Below, piece by piece: positions 43,728 through 53,619 of a DNA stretch of 64,000 bases. A program made the position numbers and the translations under genes. The notes under the pieces are model-generated. The model saw only the letters and a list, made by a program, of their open reading frames with translations. It made no database searches and had not been told where the DNA came from. The stretch covers positions 29,754,034 through 29,818,033 of the forward strand of contig OY726565.1 of NCBI GenBank assembly GCA_963383645.1, written 5' to 3'. Numbering within the stretch: the stretch's first letter is position 1; the number at the start of each line of letters is the position of its first letter. The DNA comes from Muscardinus avellanarius (lineage: Eukaryota; Chordata; Mammalia; Rodentia; Gliridae).

Positions 43728-43885
43728 TTACCATATGATGCAGCAATACCACTACTGAAAAGAATGAAAACCAAACTACCAAACTAATGCCTGTATATCT
43801 ACGGTATATCTATGTTCATAGTTGCACAATTCACTAATTCCAAACTATGGAACCAGTCAAGATTTCCATCAATAAAAAAATTAAA
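43728..43885 (+). mobile_element. L1 ORF2 end, inverted part of a twin-primed insertion
   Basis: Sense-strand L1: TTACCATATGATGCAGCAAT, ACCACTACTG, GAAAACCAAACTACCAAACT, AATGCCTGTATATCTA, CAAACTATGGAACCAGTCAA, GATTTCCATCAATAA. Equivalent to 48826-48682 of the full-length copy, reversed, i.e. contiguous in L1 with the break point of the direct part. Confidence 0.85.
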
Positions 43886-43917
43886 AATGCAGAAATATGC
43901 TAATTAAATGATAATAC

Positions 43918-44087
43918 CTAGCCAGGCATGGTGGCACATGTTTGAAACTCTAATACTTGGGAGGCTAAGACAGGAGGATTACAAGTTTGAGGACAACCTC
44001 TGCAACTATTTAGAAACTGTCTTACAATTAAAAAATATAGGGCTGGCAGGGGTTAGCTCAGAGGTAGAATGACCTGTTTTAATCCTC

Positions 44088-44142
<55 letters not shown>
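43918..44142 (+). mobile_element. B1-dID-type SINE with (CA)n tail
   Basis: Sense dimer: AGCCAGGCATGGTGGCACAT, GGAGGCTAAGACAGGAGGAT, ID half AGGGGTTAGCTCAGAGGTAG to TTTAATCCTCAGTAACAC, running into CA at 44092-44142. Confidence 0.9.

Positions 44143-44143
<1 letters not shown>
44092..44143. repeat. (CA)n microsatellite at a SINE 3' end
   Basis: About 25 uninterrupted CA units directly after CTCAGTAA of the SINE; the longest clean CA array in the window. Confidence 0.97.
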
Positions 44144-44148
<5 letters not shown>

Positions 44149-46000
44149 GACCTAAAAATGAATTGTTGTTTCTGTGAAGTCTATCTCAGTGTATAGTTAG
44201 TGATTTTATTTTTTCTTCCTAGTGAAAAATCTAGTACAGACAAGGCCCGTGCATGGAAACTCTTACTTCCTCCATCTTTTCACCTTTCCTCAACTCATCT
44301 TTCACCCCAGCCCTTGCTGTCCTTCCCCGGGCCTGGTCCCCATTGTGTCTCCACCCAAGAGGGAAATGTTGCTTCTCAAATATGAAAAAGTGAGACTGAG
44401 ATCAAGGAATTTCTGAAATTGCTGAGTTTCCACACCAGAGTGTTCTTTGCAACAGTGGCAAAAGTTCAAATACTCAGTGATACATTTACAATTACGTTGA
44501 CAGAACTCAAGGGCATATTTTCACTAATGAAAAGCACAGGTCTCCATTCGGTTTCATTCCTTAGACCAAGTTCACATTTTTTTCACCATCTAAATGTGAA
44601 CAGGCTTCCAATCAGACGGTGACACCCACTTCCATGTTTCTTTCACAAATTAAGCCATTAAGGACATTTTCATCCTCCTATTCATCATTTATGTGTCCTC
44701 ATAGTGTTGCATTTGATAGTGGAAAATATTATCAGCACATTATTCTGGTTACTTTGGCAAACTGAGCTCTCCTTAATAGTATTCTGTTACATGCACTCTG
44801 TGAGACCAAGAGTCTTGCAAACGTCTCCCCTGTTTTCTGAGTCATCCTGTCTGGCACTGCACAACACATTCCAAAATGCAAGATGGGGAGACGAACCACA
44901 ACAGTAGCAGAGGCTATTTTTGAGAGGAAACACTTTTGTTTAAGGGAAGTGAAGTAAAAGAGAAAAAAGAACTGAATGTAGAGAGAGGGAATTGGCACTC
45001 CTTGGGGTTAAGAAAAAACAAGAATTTTTTTTCTCACCTATCAAGTGAGGCTACGTTACTTAAGTAGCAGAAAGTATAACAACAACAACAAAAAAACATT
45101 CATAACAGAAACAAAGATATAAAATTTGCAGGTATACTTAGGGTAATTATAGAGTTTTTACTGCAAATGAGTATGGGGCTGTACAGGCAGGACTGATAAA
45201 GGTTGATGTGAATAGTATCAAACAAATGTAGTCTCACCACTGTCTCATGCTTTCCCCAGGATGTGGGAGAACTTCACATACTGCTCCAAGGGTCTTTGAG
45301 ATCATTATTTCAGTATCTCTTTCACCTCCTTTCTACAATTCGAGTTTCTCCAACACAGCATAGTTAGAATTTCACCTAATTTGTAATAGATAGACTGTAC
45401 AGAAATAAAATTACCTTGAAGTAAAGCAGACAGAGACTTGGAGTATCTCCCGGTTGGGGCCAGGGAGGGAGGTGACCACCCTTTAACTTCACTGTGTTCT
45501 ATGAGCACCAGGAAATGGCAGTTACACTACACTCTGGCCTCGTAAAGAAATATAGTTTTCCTCCAGTCATTTAGCTGACAAATGAAGCCTGGGAGCAACG
45601 GGACCAATAGCAATTGGATGTGCTCACTTGGATGGGGTCTGCTCTCCTGTTTCCAGAGTGTATCCATTTGCTTGTGCAGTCAGAGTGGAATAACATTGTT
45701 TCCACTGATGGCTGCTTGCTTCTCTTAGCTCAAGATGATAAGAGATGTGAAATATTCTTACTACCTGGTGATATCATAGTTATAGGGAAACACATGACTG
45801 CTGTGAATGTGTGGTGCTACTCTTGTGAATGAGCCCATTGTGCTGCCAGCCACTTTAAAGTATAGTATATAGAATTATGCACAGTTCATAATGCTTGATA
45901 TTAAGTAACTACATTACTGGCTTATATATTTACTATACTATACTTTTACCATTATTTTAAAATGTATTCTTTCTAGTTATATTAAAAAAACAAGTTTTGT
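44144..46000. other. Low-repeat unique stretch
   Basis: No recognised gene or repeat. Open frames at 44200-44416 (two frames), 44704-44998 and 45614-45832 are short and motif-free. A (CAA)n-like patch lies at about 45079-45096. Confidence 0.4.
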
Positions 46001-46002
46001 AT

Positions 46003-46107
46003 TCCCAGCATAGTGGCACACACCTGTAATCTCAGAATTTTTGGAGGCTGAGACAGAAATATTACAGGTTCAAATCCAGTGTGTAGTAACTACTGAGAGA
46101 ACCTGTG
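46003..46107 (+). mobile_element. SINE B1 half without ID half
   Basis: CCCAGCATAGTGGCACACAC, CTGTAATCTCAGAATTTTTG, GGAGGCTGAGACAGAAATAT, TACAGGTTCAAATCCAG, AGAGAACCTGTGAG. It ends abruptly at an L1 segment in the same orientation, with no A-rich linker between. Confidence 0.75.
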
Positions 46108-46328
46108 AGTTTAGTCAGTCACAAAAAATAAAAAATCGGATGCTTTCCCTAATATGCAAAAGCTAGGGAGAAATGGGTAACAGGAAGAACTCAAGATGAA
46201 GAAGGGATCCTATAGAGGAGCAAATAAGGTGACCTAACTGAGGGGATGGGAGGGGGGAAGAGGGAAACTCTCTAAAGCATATGATGTTCTTAAACATATC
46301 AAAGTCAATCACTAAGCCAAGCAGGGGG
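46108..46328 (+). mobile_element. Internal L1 3'UTR segment
   Basis: Sense L1: TTAGTCAGTCACAAAAAATA, AAATCGGATGCTTTCCCTAA, AGCTAGGGAGAAATGGGTAA, TCCTATAGAGGAGCAAATAA, AAACATATCAAAGTCAATCA, CTAAGCCAAGCAGGGGG. It matches the reverse complement of about 48350-48565 but lacks the last ~140 bp and tail of L1. Confidence 0.85.
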
Positions 46329-46378
46329 AGGGAGCCACTATGCAAGACCGAGGCACTGAAAACAAACCCACTTGAGTC

Positions 46379-46440
46379 TTCCTTCCTTCTTTCCTTCCTT
46401 TTTTCTTTCTTTTATTTAATTTTTCTTTTTCTCTGCTTTC
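46379..46440. repeat. (CCTT)n / T-rich pyrimidine tract
   Basis: CTTCCTTCCTTCTTTCCTTC then TTTTTTCTTTCTTTTATTT; it may be the degenerate tail of the minus-strand L1 that follows. Confidence 0.85.
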
Positions 46441-46725
46441 TTTTTAAAGATCTTTATTTTATTTTATGTGATTTAATTGGTGCATTATAGTCTCACATCA
46501 TAAATTAAATCATGTTTACAGTGACATACATGCACACCACACTTGGTGCCCTTCTACCTTCCATTTTCCCCCTTCCCAATACAGAATACTGGCTGAGATT
46601 GCCATTGGTGTATTCACCTATGTAAACATAGCTGATGATAGTCTTCCCATTAACAAACCTCAGTCTTCCTCCTCCCCTTCCCTTAGACCTCCTTTCTTCC
46701 ACAGCAGAACAGAGCCAATTCTTTC
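46441..46725 (-). mobile_element. Diverged L1 3'UTR
   Basis: TTTAATTGGTGCATTATAGT, CTCACATCATAAATTAAATC, ACATGCACACCACACTTGG, TGCCCTTCTACCTTCC, CTTCCTCCTCCCCTTCCC: same L1 3' end type as 34.44 kb. Confidence 0.7.
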
Positions 46726-46789
46726 AGCAGGAGGCAGCCATAACATCTGTAGGATCCATCCATAGTTGATCAAATATAGAACTTTATCA

Positions 46790-47000
46790 GCGTTTGCAGT
46801 TATTTCCACCCGATATAGTGTTTAATAACAAATCCCCCAAAACTCAGTGGCTTAGAAGAATAATCATTTAGTTAAGTTGCAGACTTATAATGAATTTACT
46901 CTGGGCTTAGACAGGGTGTCTTGGGTGACATAGCTTTCCTCCATATTCCCGTGATGCTGCGGCAAGCTGCTCTGTATATGCTCTCAAGGCAGTGGCCTAG
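46790..47000 (+). mobile_element. Ancient repeat, class unresolved
   Basis: ACAAATCCCCCAAAACTCAG, TGGCTTAGAAGAATAATCAT, GAATTTACTCTGGGCTTAG resembles a common mammalian repeat with 'aaccaccccaaaacttagtggcttaaaacaac'. I cannot assign LTR or DNA transposon by eye. Confidence 0.4.
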
Positions 47001-47424
47001 GCCAAAGGGAAGAATGACAACGCTAAGAACTTTTTGTGCCTCATCTAATGGCAACTCCACTTACGTCCTGCTAACAAAGCAGCCCTACTGCTGAGTGGAG
47101 CCAAGGGGCGACTTTTCCATACAAGGTGAGATTAAAGGGAGTGAAGGCTTAGAGCCATCAAGCAGCCTTCCACTTGAGACAAGAGCCATTAGGCCTTCAG
47201 CTTTCCCAGGGTGATGGGATGCTGGCAACAGAGGGGAAACAGTTTGAAAAGGAGAGTAAAACTTTCAGTAGAGTTAGAAAAGCCCTTGGCCAAGCGGGAG
47301 AACAAACCGTGAAGCACTGTGTGAAATTGCCGGCTATGCTGATTGGCAAGCACCTCACCTTAGCAATTTAGGGAATAAAGGAACAATAAAATTTTTTTCT
47401 TTTTTTTTTTTCTTAGTAGCTACC

Positions 47425-47592
47425 ATGTATCTGGAGCCAAGTTGGGCTATTAGTATTTATCATTTCAGGTAATCTTGGCAATGTTTCTAAAATGTTGGTG
47501 TAAATATCTCCATTTTATAGATGAAAAATGAATATTGGTTAATTTCTTGAAGTCAGAGTGAGCAAATGGTGTAGTAGTTTTTCCAGTTTCTC
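47425..47592 (+). mobile_element. MIR SINE
   Basis: CTACCATGTATCTGGAGCCA, TTTATCATTTCAGGTAATCT, AATATCTCCATTTTATAGAT, GAAAAATGAATATTGG, TTCTTGAAGTCAGAGTGAGC: MIR body in order ('atctccattttacagatgaggaaactgagg'). Confidence 0.7.
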
Positions 47593-48192
47593 ATTTTTTC
47601 TGCATGGCTGCACTTTGTACCCATATTGGCTTCCTCACATATGAATCATCTTCTGTCAACTTTTTCCTAAGGAATTCCCTAAGGAACAATGAGTTGTGAA
47701 AATAAGCAGTAGTCACACACACACAAAATCAGAACTTTTAGGGCCTGGGATAATTCATTTTCCTGGACTCCCCACCCCAACGTTGTCAATGGTTTTCTTT
47801 GGTGGGAGACAAAGAACATGTACTCAGACCCAGCCCAGGGCACAACAGGCAGGATTTTTAGGTGAACAGGATTTATATTAAGACAATATAGAAACAGACA
47901 ACTCACTCATATTGGCTTGAGAACCTCACTAGATACTGGGTGGTAGAAGCCCCATTTGGGATACTCTTTGTACCCCATTCAGACTATGCATGAGTCAAAA
48001 TAGTCACCAGCAATCTCTTCCTTGTAGAAATCTCTTTGTATCTGGACTATGGTTTAAGAAATTGGCTTGAAAGCCCCAAAACACAAAAGTAGAAGAAGGA
48101 AGAGAAGACAGGTTATTTTTAGAACAGACTAGGGTGTACATGTTTCATATAATGGAAAATAAAGCATTTTCTATTTCAAATAAGGGAGTGGG
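47593..48192. other. Unique stretch
   Basis: Nothing recognised. Confidence 0.5.
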
Positions 48193-48209
48193 AGAAATAA
48201 TGCATTTTT
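48193..48209. repeat. L1 target-site duplication, 3' side
   Basis: AGAAATAATGCATTTTT; partner at 54770-54786 differs at one position. Confidence 0.88.
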
Positions 48210-48565
48210 TAAATTTATTTTTTATTGGTGCATTATATTCATACAACTTATTGGGGTAAAAAACTTGTGTGTACAAACATGTACTCATCGCTGATTTAAC
48301 CCCTACCCAATTCCCACCCCATTCCCTCCCCGTCCCTCCCTCCCTCCCTTGCTTGGTTTAGTGATTGACTTCGATATGTTTAAGTACAATGTGTGCTTTA
48401 GAGATTTTCCTCTTCCCCCCTCCTTTCTCCTCCTTTAAGTTGTCTTGTTTGCTCCTCTATAGGATTTCCTCTTTCAAGAGTTCCTCCTATGACCCATTTC
48501 TCCCTAACTCTCACATATTAGGGAAAGCATCTGATTTCTTATTTTTTGTGACTGACTAATCTTAC
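48210..48565 (-). other. L1 3'UTR and A-rich tail
   Basis: From the ORF2 stop to the tail. The terminal minus-strand sequence ends ATGCACCAATAAAAAATAAA, including an AATAAA-type signal. All the truncated L1 copies in the window share this 3' end. Confidence 0.85.
48324..48348 (-). promoter_or_regulatory. G-rich polypurine tract of L1 3'UTR
   Basis: Minus strand carries six G-runs of three or four separated by A or AC (GGGAGGGAGGGAGGGACGG), fitting a G-quadruplex pattern. A G-rich tract in the 3'UTR is a conserved feature of mammalian L1. Truncated copies here keep a weaker version. Confidence 0.7.
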
Positions 48566-49888
48566 TTAGCATAATGTCCTCCAGTTCCATCCATTTCCCT
48601 GAAAATGATGTAGTTGAGTTATTTTGATGGCTGAGTAAAATTCCATTGTGTACATATCCCACAGTTTTGTAATCCACTCATCTGTTGATGGACATCTTGG
48701 CTGGTTCCATAGTTTGGCTATGGTGAATTGTGCAGCTATGAACATAGATACACATGCATTAGTTTGGTAGTTTGGTTTCTTTTCTTTTGGGTAGATACCC
48801 AGAAGTGGTATTGCTGGATCAAATGGTAGATTTGTTCCCATTCTTCTGAGGATTCTCCATACTGTTTTCCAAAGTGGTTGCACTAATTTGCAATCCCACC
48901 AACAATGTCTTAGAGTTCCCACTTCTCCACATCCTCGCCAGCATCTGTTGTTGTTCGTGTTTTGAATGATTGCCATTCGAGTTGGAGTTAGGTAAAATCT
49001 CAGGGTAGTTTTGATTTGCATCTCTCTGATTGCCAGTGATGTTGAGCATTTTTTCATGCATTTATTGGCCATTTGAATTTCTTCTTTTGTGAAGTGTCTA
49101 TTTAGTTCATTTGCCCATTTTGTTATTGGATGCTTTGTTTTCTTAGTGTTGAGTTTCTTGAGTTCTCTATATATTCTAGATATTAGTCCTCTATCGGTGG
49201 TGTAGGTGGCAAAAATCTTCTCCCATTCTGTTGGCTCTCTATTGAGATTCTTGACAGTTTCCTTTGCTGAACAGAAGCTCTTCAGTTTCATGCAATCCCA
49301 TGTATTGATTCTCCTTTTAATTTCTTGTGCCTCTGGGGTCTTGTTGAGGAAATGTTTGTCTGAGCCTATGTGTTGTAGTGTTGGACCTATGCCCTCTTCA
49401 AGGAGCTTCAAGGTCTCTGGTTTAATTTCCAAGTCTTTGATCCATAGTGAGTTGACTTTTGTACAGGGTGAAAAAGTGGGATTAATATCCAATTTTCTGC
49501 ATATGGTTAACCAGTTTTGCCAACACCATTTGTTGAAGAGGTTATCTTTTTTCCAGTGTATCTTTTTGGCCCCTTTGTCAAAAATCAATTGGCTGAAAGT
49601 GTGTGGACTTGTTTCTGGGTCTTCTATTCTGTTCCATTGGTCTATATATCTGTTCTTTTGCCAGTACCATGCTGTTTTTATTACAATGGCTTTGTAGTAT
49701 AGTTTAAAGTCAGGTATTGTGATTCCTCCTACATGGTTTTTGTTGCTGAGAACTACCTTGGCTATTCTGGGCTTTTTGTTATTCCAGATAAATTTAAGGA
49801 CTGATTTTTCTATGTCTGTGAGGAATGATCTTGGTAGTTTAATGGGCATTGCATTAAATCTGTAGATCACTTTTGGGAGGATGGCCAT
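48566..49888 (-). pseudogene. ORF2 thumb and Cys-rich C-terminal segment
   Basis: 440-residue open frame, the longest in the window: thumb and linker ([32 protein letters not shown]), then the C-terminal zinc-knuckle-like motif at residues 316-333 ([18 protein letters not shown], i.e. Cx3Cx7Hx4C), and the conserved end ([20 protein letters not shown]). It starts at an internal Met; the true protein would continue N-terminally through the stop at 49990. The plus-strand frame at 49206-49697 is its antisense shadow. Confidence 0.93.
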
Positions 49889-49987
49889 TTTAATGATATT
49901 TATTCTGCCAATCCATGAACATGGAAGATCTTTCCGTCTTCTAAGATCTACTTCGATTTCTTTTTTCAGTGTTTTATAATTTTCTTT

Positions 49988-50362
49988 TTAGAGATCTTTT
50001 ACCTCCTTGGTCAAGTTTATTCCTAGGTATTTTATTTTCTTGTGGGAGATCCTGAGTGGGAGTGTTTTCTGAATTTCTTTTTCAGTGGATTTATGGTTGG
50101 TGTACAGGAAAGCTTCTGATTTTTTAAGATTGATTTTGTATCCAGATACTTTGCTGAATTTGTTGATCAGTTCTATAAGCCTTTTGGTTGAGTTTGTTGG
50201 GTTTTCTAAATATAGTATCATGTCATCTGCAAATAGTGAAAGCTTAAGTTCTTCTTTTCCTATTTGTACTCCTTTGATTTCCTTTTCTTGCCTTATTGCT
50301 CTGGCTAGAGTCTCTAGTACTATATTGAAGAGAAGTGGTGATAGTGGACATCCTTGTCTCAT
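49988..50362 (-). pseudogene. ORF2 RT catalytic segment
   Basis: 124 residues starting at [13 protein letters not shown] (RT motif B region), with FADD at residues 44-47 (catalytic Asp pair), ILYLENP, and the motif [13 protein letters not shown] at its end, where an in-frame stop interrupts the thumb. The frame downstream (to 48566) is the same, so this is a nonsense change. Confidence 0.92.
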
Positions 50363-50836
50363 TCCAGTGTTTAGGGAGAATTCTTGAAGTTTTTCCCCAT
50401 TTAATATGATGTTGGCAGTGGGCTTATTGTAGATTGCCTTAATAATGTTGAGATATGTTCCTTCTATTCCAATTCTCTGCAGTGTTTTTTATCATAAATG
50501 GATGTTGAATTTTATTATCAAATGCTTTTTCAGCATCTATTGAGATGATCATGTGGTTTTTGTCTTTGATTCTGTTTATATGATGAATTACATGGATTGA
50601 TTTTCATATATTGAACCAGCCTTGCATCCCTGGGATGAACCCTACCTGGTCATGGTGAATGATTTTCTTGATGTGGTATTGAATGCGTGCTGCTAGTATT
50701 TTGTTTAATAGTTTTGCATCCAAGTTCATCAGAGATATAGGCCTGTAGTTTTCTTTCCTTGAACTGTCTTTATTCGGTTTGGGTATTAGTGTGATGTTGG
50801 CTTCATAGAATGTATTTGAGAGTGTCCCGGTTTTTT

Positions 50837-51163
50837 CTATTTCCGAAATAGTTTGAGTAGTATTGGGATTAGCTCTTCTATAAAGGTTTTATAGAATTCA
50901 CTTGGGAAACCATCTGGTCCTGGGCTTTTCTTTGATGGTAAGCTCTTTATTGCTGTTTCAATCTCTTTGATTGTTACTGGTTGATTTAAGTGTTCTATAT
51001 CTTCTTGACTCAGTTTAGGAAGGTTGTATTTATCTAGGAAGTTGTTGATTTCCTCCAGATTTTCCCTTTTGTTGGAGTATAGTTTTTCAAAGTAGTTTCT
51101 GATAATCCTCTGGATTTCTACACTGTCAGTAGTAATGTCTCCTTTTTCATCCCTTATCTTCAT
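50837..51163 (-). pseudogene. ORF2 Z-domain / early RT segment
   Basis: 108 residues: [35 protein letters not shown], with the characteristic [12 protein letters not shown] motif that opens the L1 RT fingers. Ends in a stop created by a frameshift just after LLKLFRK. Confidence 0.88.
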
Positions 51164-51201
51164 AATTTGGGTTGATTCTCTCTTTTTTTTAGTTAGGTTG
51201 G

Positions 51202-52332
51202 CTAGTGGTTTATCAATTTTGTTAATTTTTTCAAGAAACCAGCTTTTGGTTTTGTTGATTTTTGTATTGTTTTTTTATTCTCTATTTCATTAATTTCTGC
51301 TCTAATTTTAATAATTTCCCGTCTTCTGCTGGCTTTGGGGTTCAATTGTTCCTGCTTTTCAAGGGATTTGAGGTGTGTTGTAAGGCTATTTATTTGAAGA
51401 TTTTCTGTTTTTCTTATGTGAGCACTCAGTGCAATAAATTTTCCTCTTAATACTGCCTTCAAAGTGTCCCAGAGGTTTTGATATGTTGTTTCTTTATTTT
51501 CATTTGTTTCTAGAAATTTCTTGATTTCACCTCTTACATCTTCTATGAGCCATTTTTCATTCAGAAGTGTGGTGTTCAGTCTCCACATGTTTATGTTGTT
51601 TCTCTGGGTCTTCTTATAGTTGATTTCTAGTTTCATTCCATTATGGTCTGAAATGACACAGGGAAGTATTGAACGTTTTTTAAATTTGCTAGTGCTCATT
51701 TTGTGTCCCAGGATGTGATCTATTTTGGAGAAGGTTCCATGAGCAGCTGAGAAAAATGTAAACTCTGCTGTAGTTGGGTGAAATATTCTATATGTGTCCA
51801 ACAGGTCCATTTGGTTAATGGTGTTCTTTAGTTCTGAGACAAATTTACTGACCTTTTGTCTGGAAGATCGGTCTAGTATTGTGAGAAGTATGTTGAAGTC
51901 TCTCAGTATTATTGTGTTGGGATTTATGTGTGAATTCATGTCACAAAGAGTTTGATTTATGAATGTAGCTGCCCCTATGTTTGGGGCATAGATGTTGATT
52001 ATTATTATTTCCTCTTGCTGGACTATTCCTTTTACCAGTAAAATGTGACCTTCTTTGTCTCTTCTAATAAGTTTGGGTCTGAAGTCTAACTTGTCTGATA
52101 TCATAGTTGCTACTCCTGCTTGTCTTCGAGTACCATTAGTATGGATTACCTTGCTCCAGCCCTTTACCTTGAGTTTGTGCTTATCTTTACTTGTAAGGTG
52201 TGTTTCTTGTAAGCAGCAGATGGATGGATTCTGGCTTTGAATCCATTTTGCCACTTTATGTTTTTTTATTGGGGAGTTGAGGCCGTTTACATTCAGTGTG
52301 ATTGTAGAGAGATAATTTTTAATTCCCAACAT
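51202..52332 (-). pseudogene. ORF2 endonuclease segment
   Basis: 376-residue open frame from the ORF2 start. Endonuclease residues are in place: Asn14 (LNVNGLN), Glu43 (CCLQETHL), RDFN at the D145 position, KIDHILG at the D205 position and the final VISDHN with the catalytic His. The last ~25 residues (after IENKKTIQK) are out of frame with the RT because of an A-tract indel. The catalytic motifs all look intact, though the usual GDFN reads RDFN. Confidence 0.9.
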
Positions 52333-52377
52333 GTTAAGATCTTATTTCTGTTTGAAATACTGTTTATTCTTCTTTGC

Positions 52378-53242
52378 TTAGTTGTCTGCTGGATGGGAAT
52401 TCTTGTTTCTTTGGTTCTGGCGTGTATTACCCATTTCCTCTTTGTAGTTAATCTCCTTGAGTATTTTCTCTAGCGCTGGTTTTGAAGACATAAATTCCTT
52501 CAGTTGCTGTTTGTCATGGAAGCTTCTTATTTCCCCATCTAATTTGATAGATAGTTTTGCTGGGTAGGAAATTTTTGGCTGGAAGTTGTTTTCTTTCAGA
52601 GTTTGGAATATGTTACTCCATGCCCTTCTGGCTTTCATAACTTGGTTTGGGAAGTCTGGAGTGATTCTAATTGGTTTGCCTCTGAATGTCACATGACCTT
52701 TTGCTTTTGTTGCCTTTTAGATTCTCTGCTTCGCTTCCACATTAGTCATTTTGACAATTATGTGGTGTGGGGATCCTCTTCTCTGATCCTGGACCTGTGT
52801 ATCGACCTCTTGCCCTATGTTTGGAAAATTTTCTGCTATTACTTCCTTGAAGAGATTGTTGATCCCTTTGGTTTCACCTTCTTTTCATCCTCTATTCCAA
52901 TTATTCTTAGGTTAGCTCTCTTGAAATGGGCCCATATTTCTTCAATGTCAGATTCCTGCTGTCGGTTTTTTTTTTTTCTAAATTAGAAACTATGCGTTCA
53001 TTTTTGGAATGATCATCTTGAAGAAGCGAGATTCTATTCTCCATGTGGTCTAATCTGTTGTTTATACTTTGAATTGAGGCCTTTACTTCATTGATTGCAT
53101 CCTTTATCTCTTTTTGACTCTCTCTAAATTCTTTTTGAAAGTCCTCTATTATTTCTAAAGTTATTTTCCTAATTTGATCTTCTAGAGATCTTTGGATTTC
53201 TGTGTTATCAGATTCTGATGTTGTGGGGTTGTGGGTATTCAC
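52378..53242 (-). pseudogene. L1 ORF1 (RNA-binding chaperone), frameshifted
   Basis: N-terminal part (53242-52907, 111 residues) starts MNTHNPTTSESDNTEIQ and is a heptad-rich coiled coil (IRKITLEIIEDFQKEFRES, NNRLDHMENRISLLQ), the trimerisation region of ORF1p. The frame breaks at a 12-base A run (plus-strand T at 52966-52977); the RRM follows in another frame, with a further stop near 52716. The C-terminal domain (52692-52378) has GKPIRITPDFPNQVMKARRA and LEKILKEINYKEEMG. About 288 codons in all, shorter than the usual ~340-370, with the short N-terminus accounting for part of that. ORF2 starts 45 bp downstream. Confidence 0.9.
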
Positions 53243-53619
53243 TGCTCCATTGTTATTTCTCTTTCCTATGATTTTGGAAGTTTGTGCCTTCTCTGGGTTC
53301 TTCCCTGAGTCACTATGAGTTCACTTAAGATGCTCTGGATCTCGAGTCTGTGGTATCTCAGTCACCACTACTCCTTTACTGGGTTGTATCTCAAAGTCTC
53401 AGACCCAGGGAGTCAATCGAGGCTGCTTAGACCGTGGGGGGTGCCAAGTTGGGCGTTCTTTAGCAGGGAGTTTTGACTGTGGTGTGATATCTGTGCCACC
53501 GCCACTCCCCCACTGGGCTGCACTGCTAAAATCTCCAACCCAGGGAGACTATCTGCACAAGTCCCTGGGAGTGCAGCACTGGGATTTCTCCACTAGGGGC
53601 CGCAATTTGACTCACGGTT

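Larger units (their letters stand above)
48566..52332 (-). pseudogene. L1 ORF2 (endonuclease-reverse transcriptase), broken
   Basis: Multi-domain ORF2 protein region of about 1,255 codons (family about 1,275): N-terminal APE-like endonuclease, Z/RT domain and C-terminal Cys-rich domain, all present. In life it nicks target DNA at TTTT/AA and copies L1 RNA by target-primed reverse transcription. Lesions seen: frameshift near 51260 in an A-rich stretch between EN and RT, frameshift near 50840, frameshift near 50490 (extra A), and an in-frame stop at 49990-49988. The total length is not a multiple of three. Not functional as it stands. Confidence 0.92.

Noticed and set aside
49206..49702. 163-residue plus-strand open frame
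   Set aside because: It is exactly antisense to the L1 ORF2 C-terminal segment, and antisense L1 frames are commonly open by base composition. The minus strand has clear RT/Cys-motif homology.
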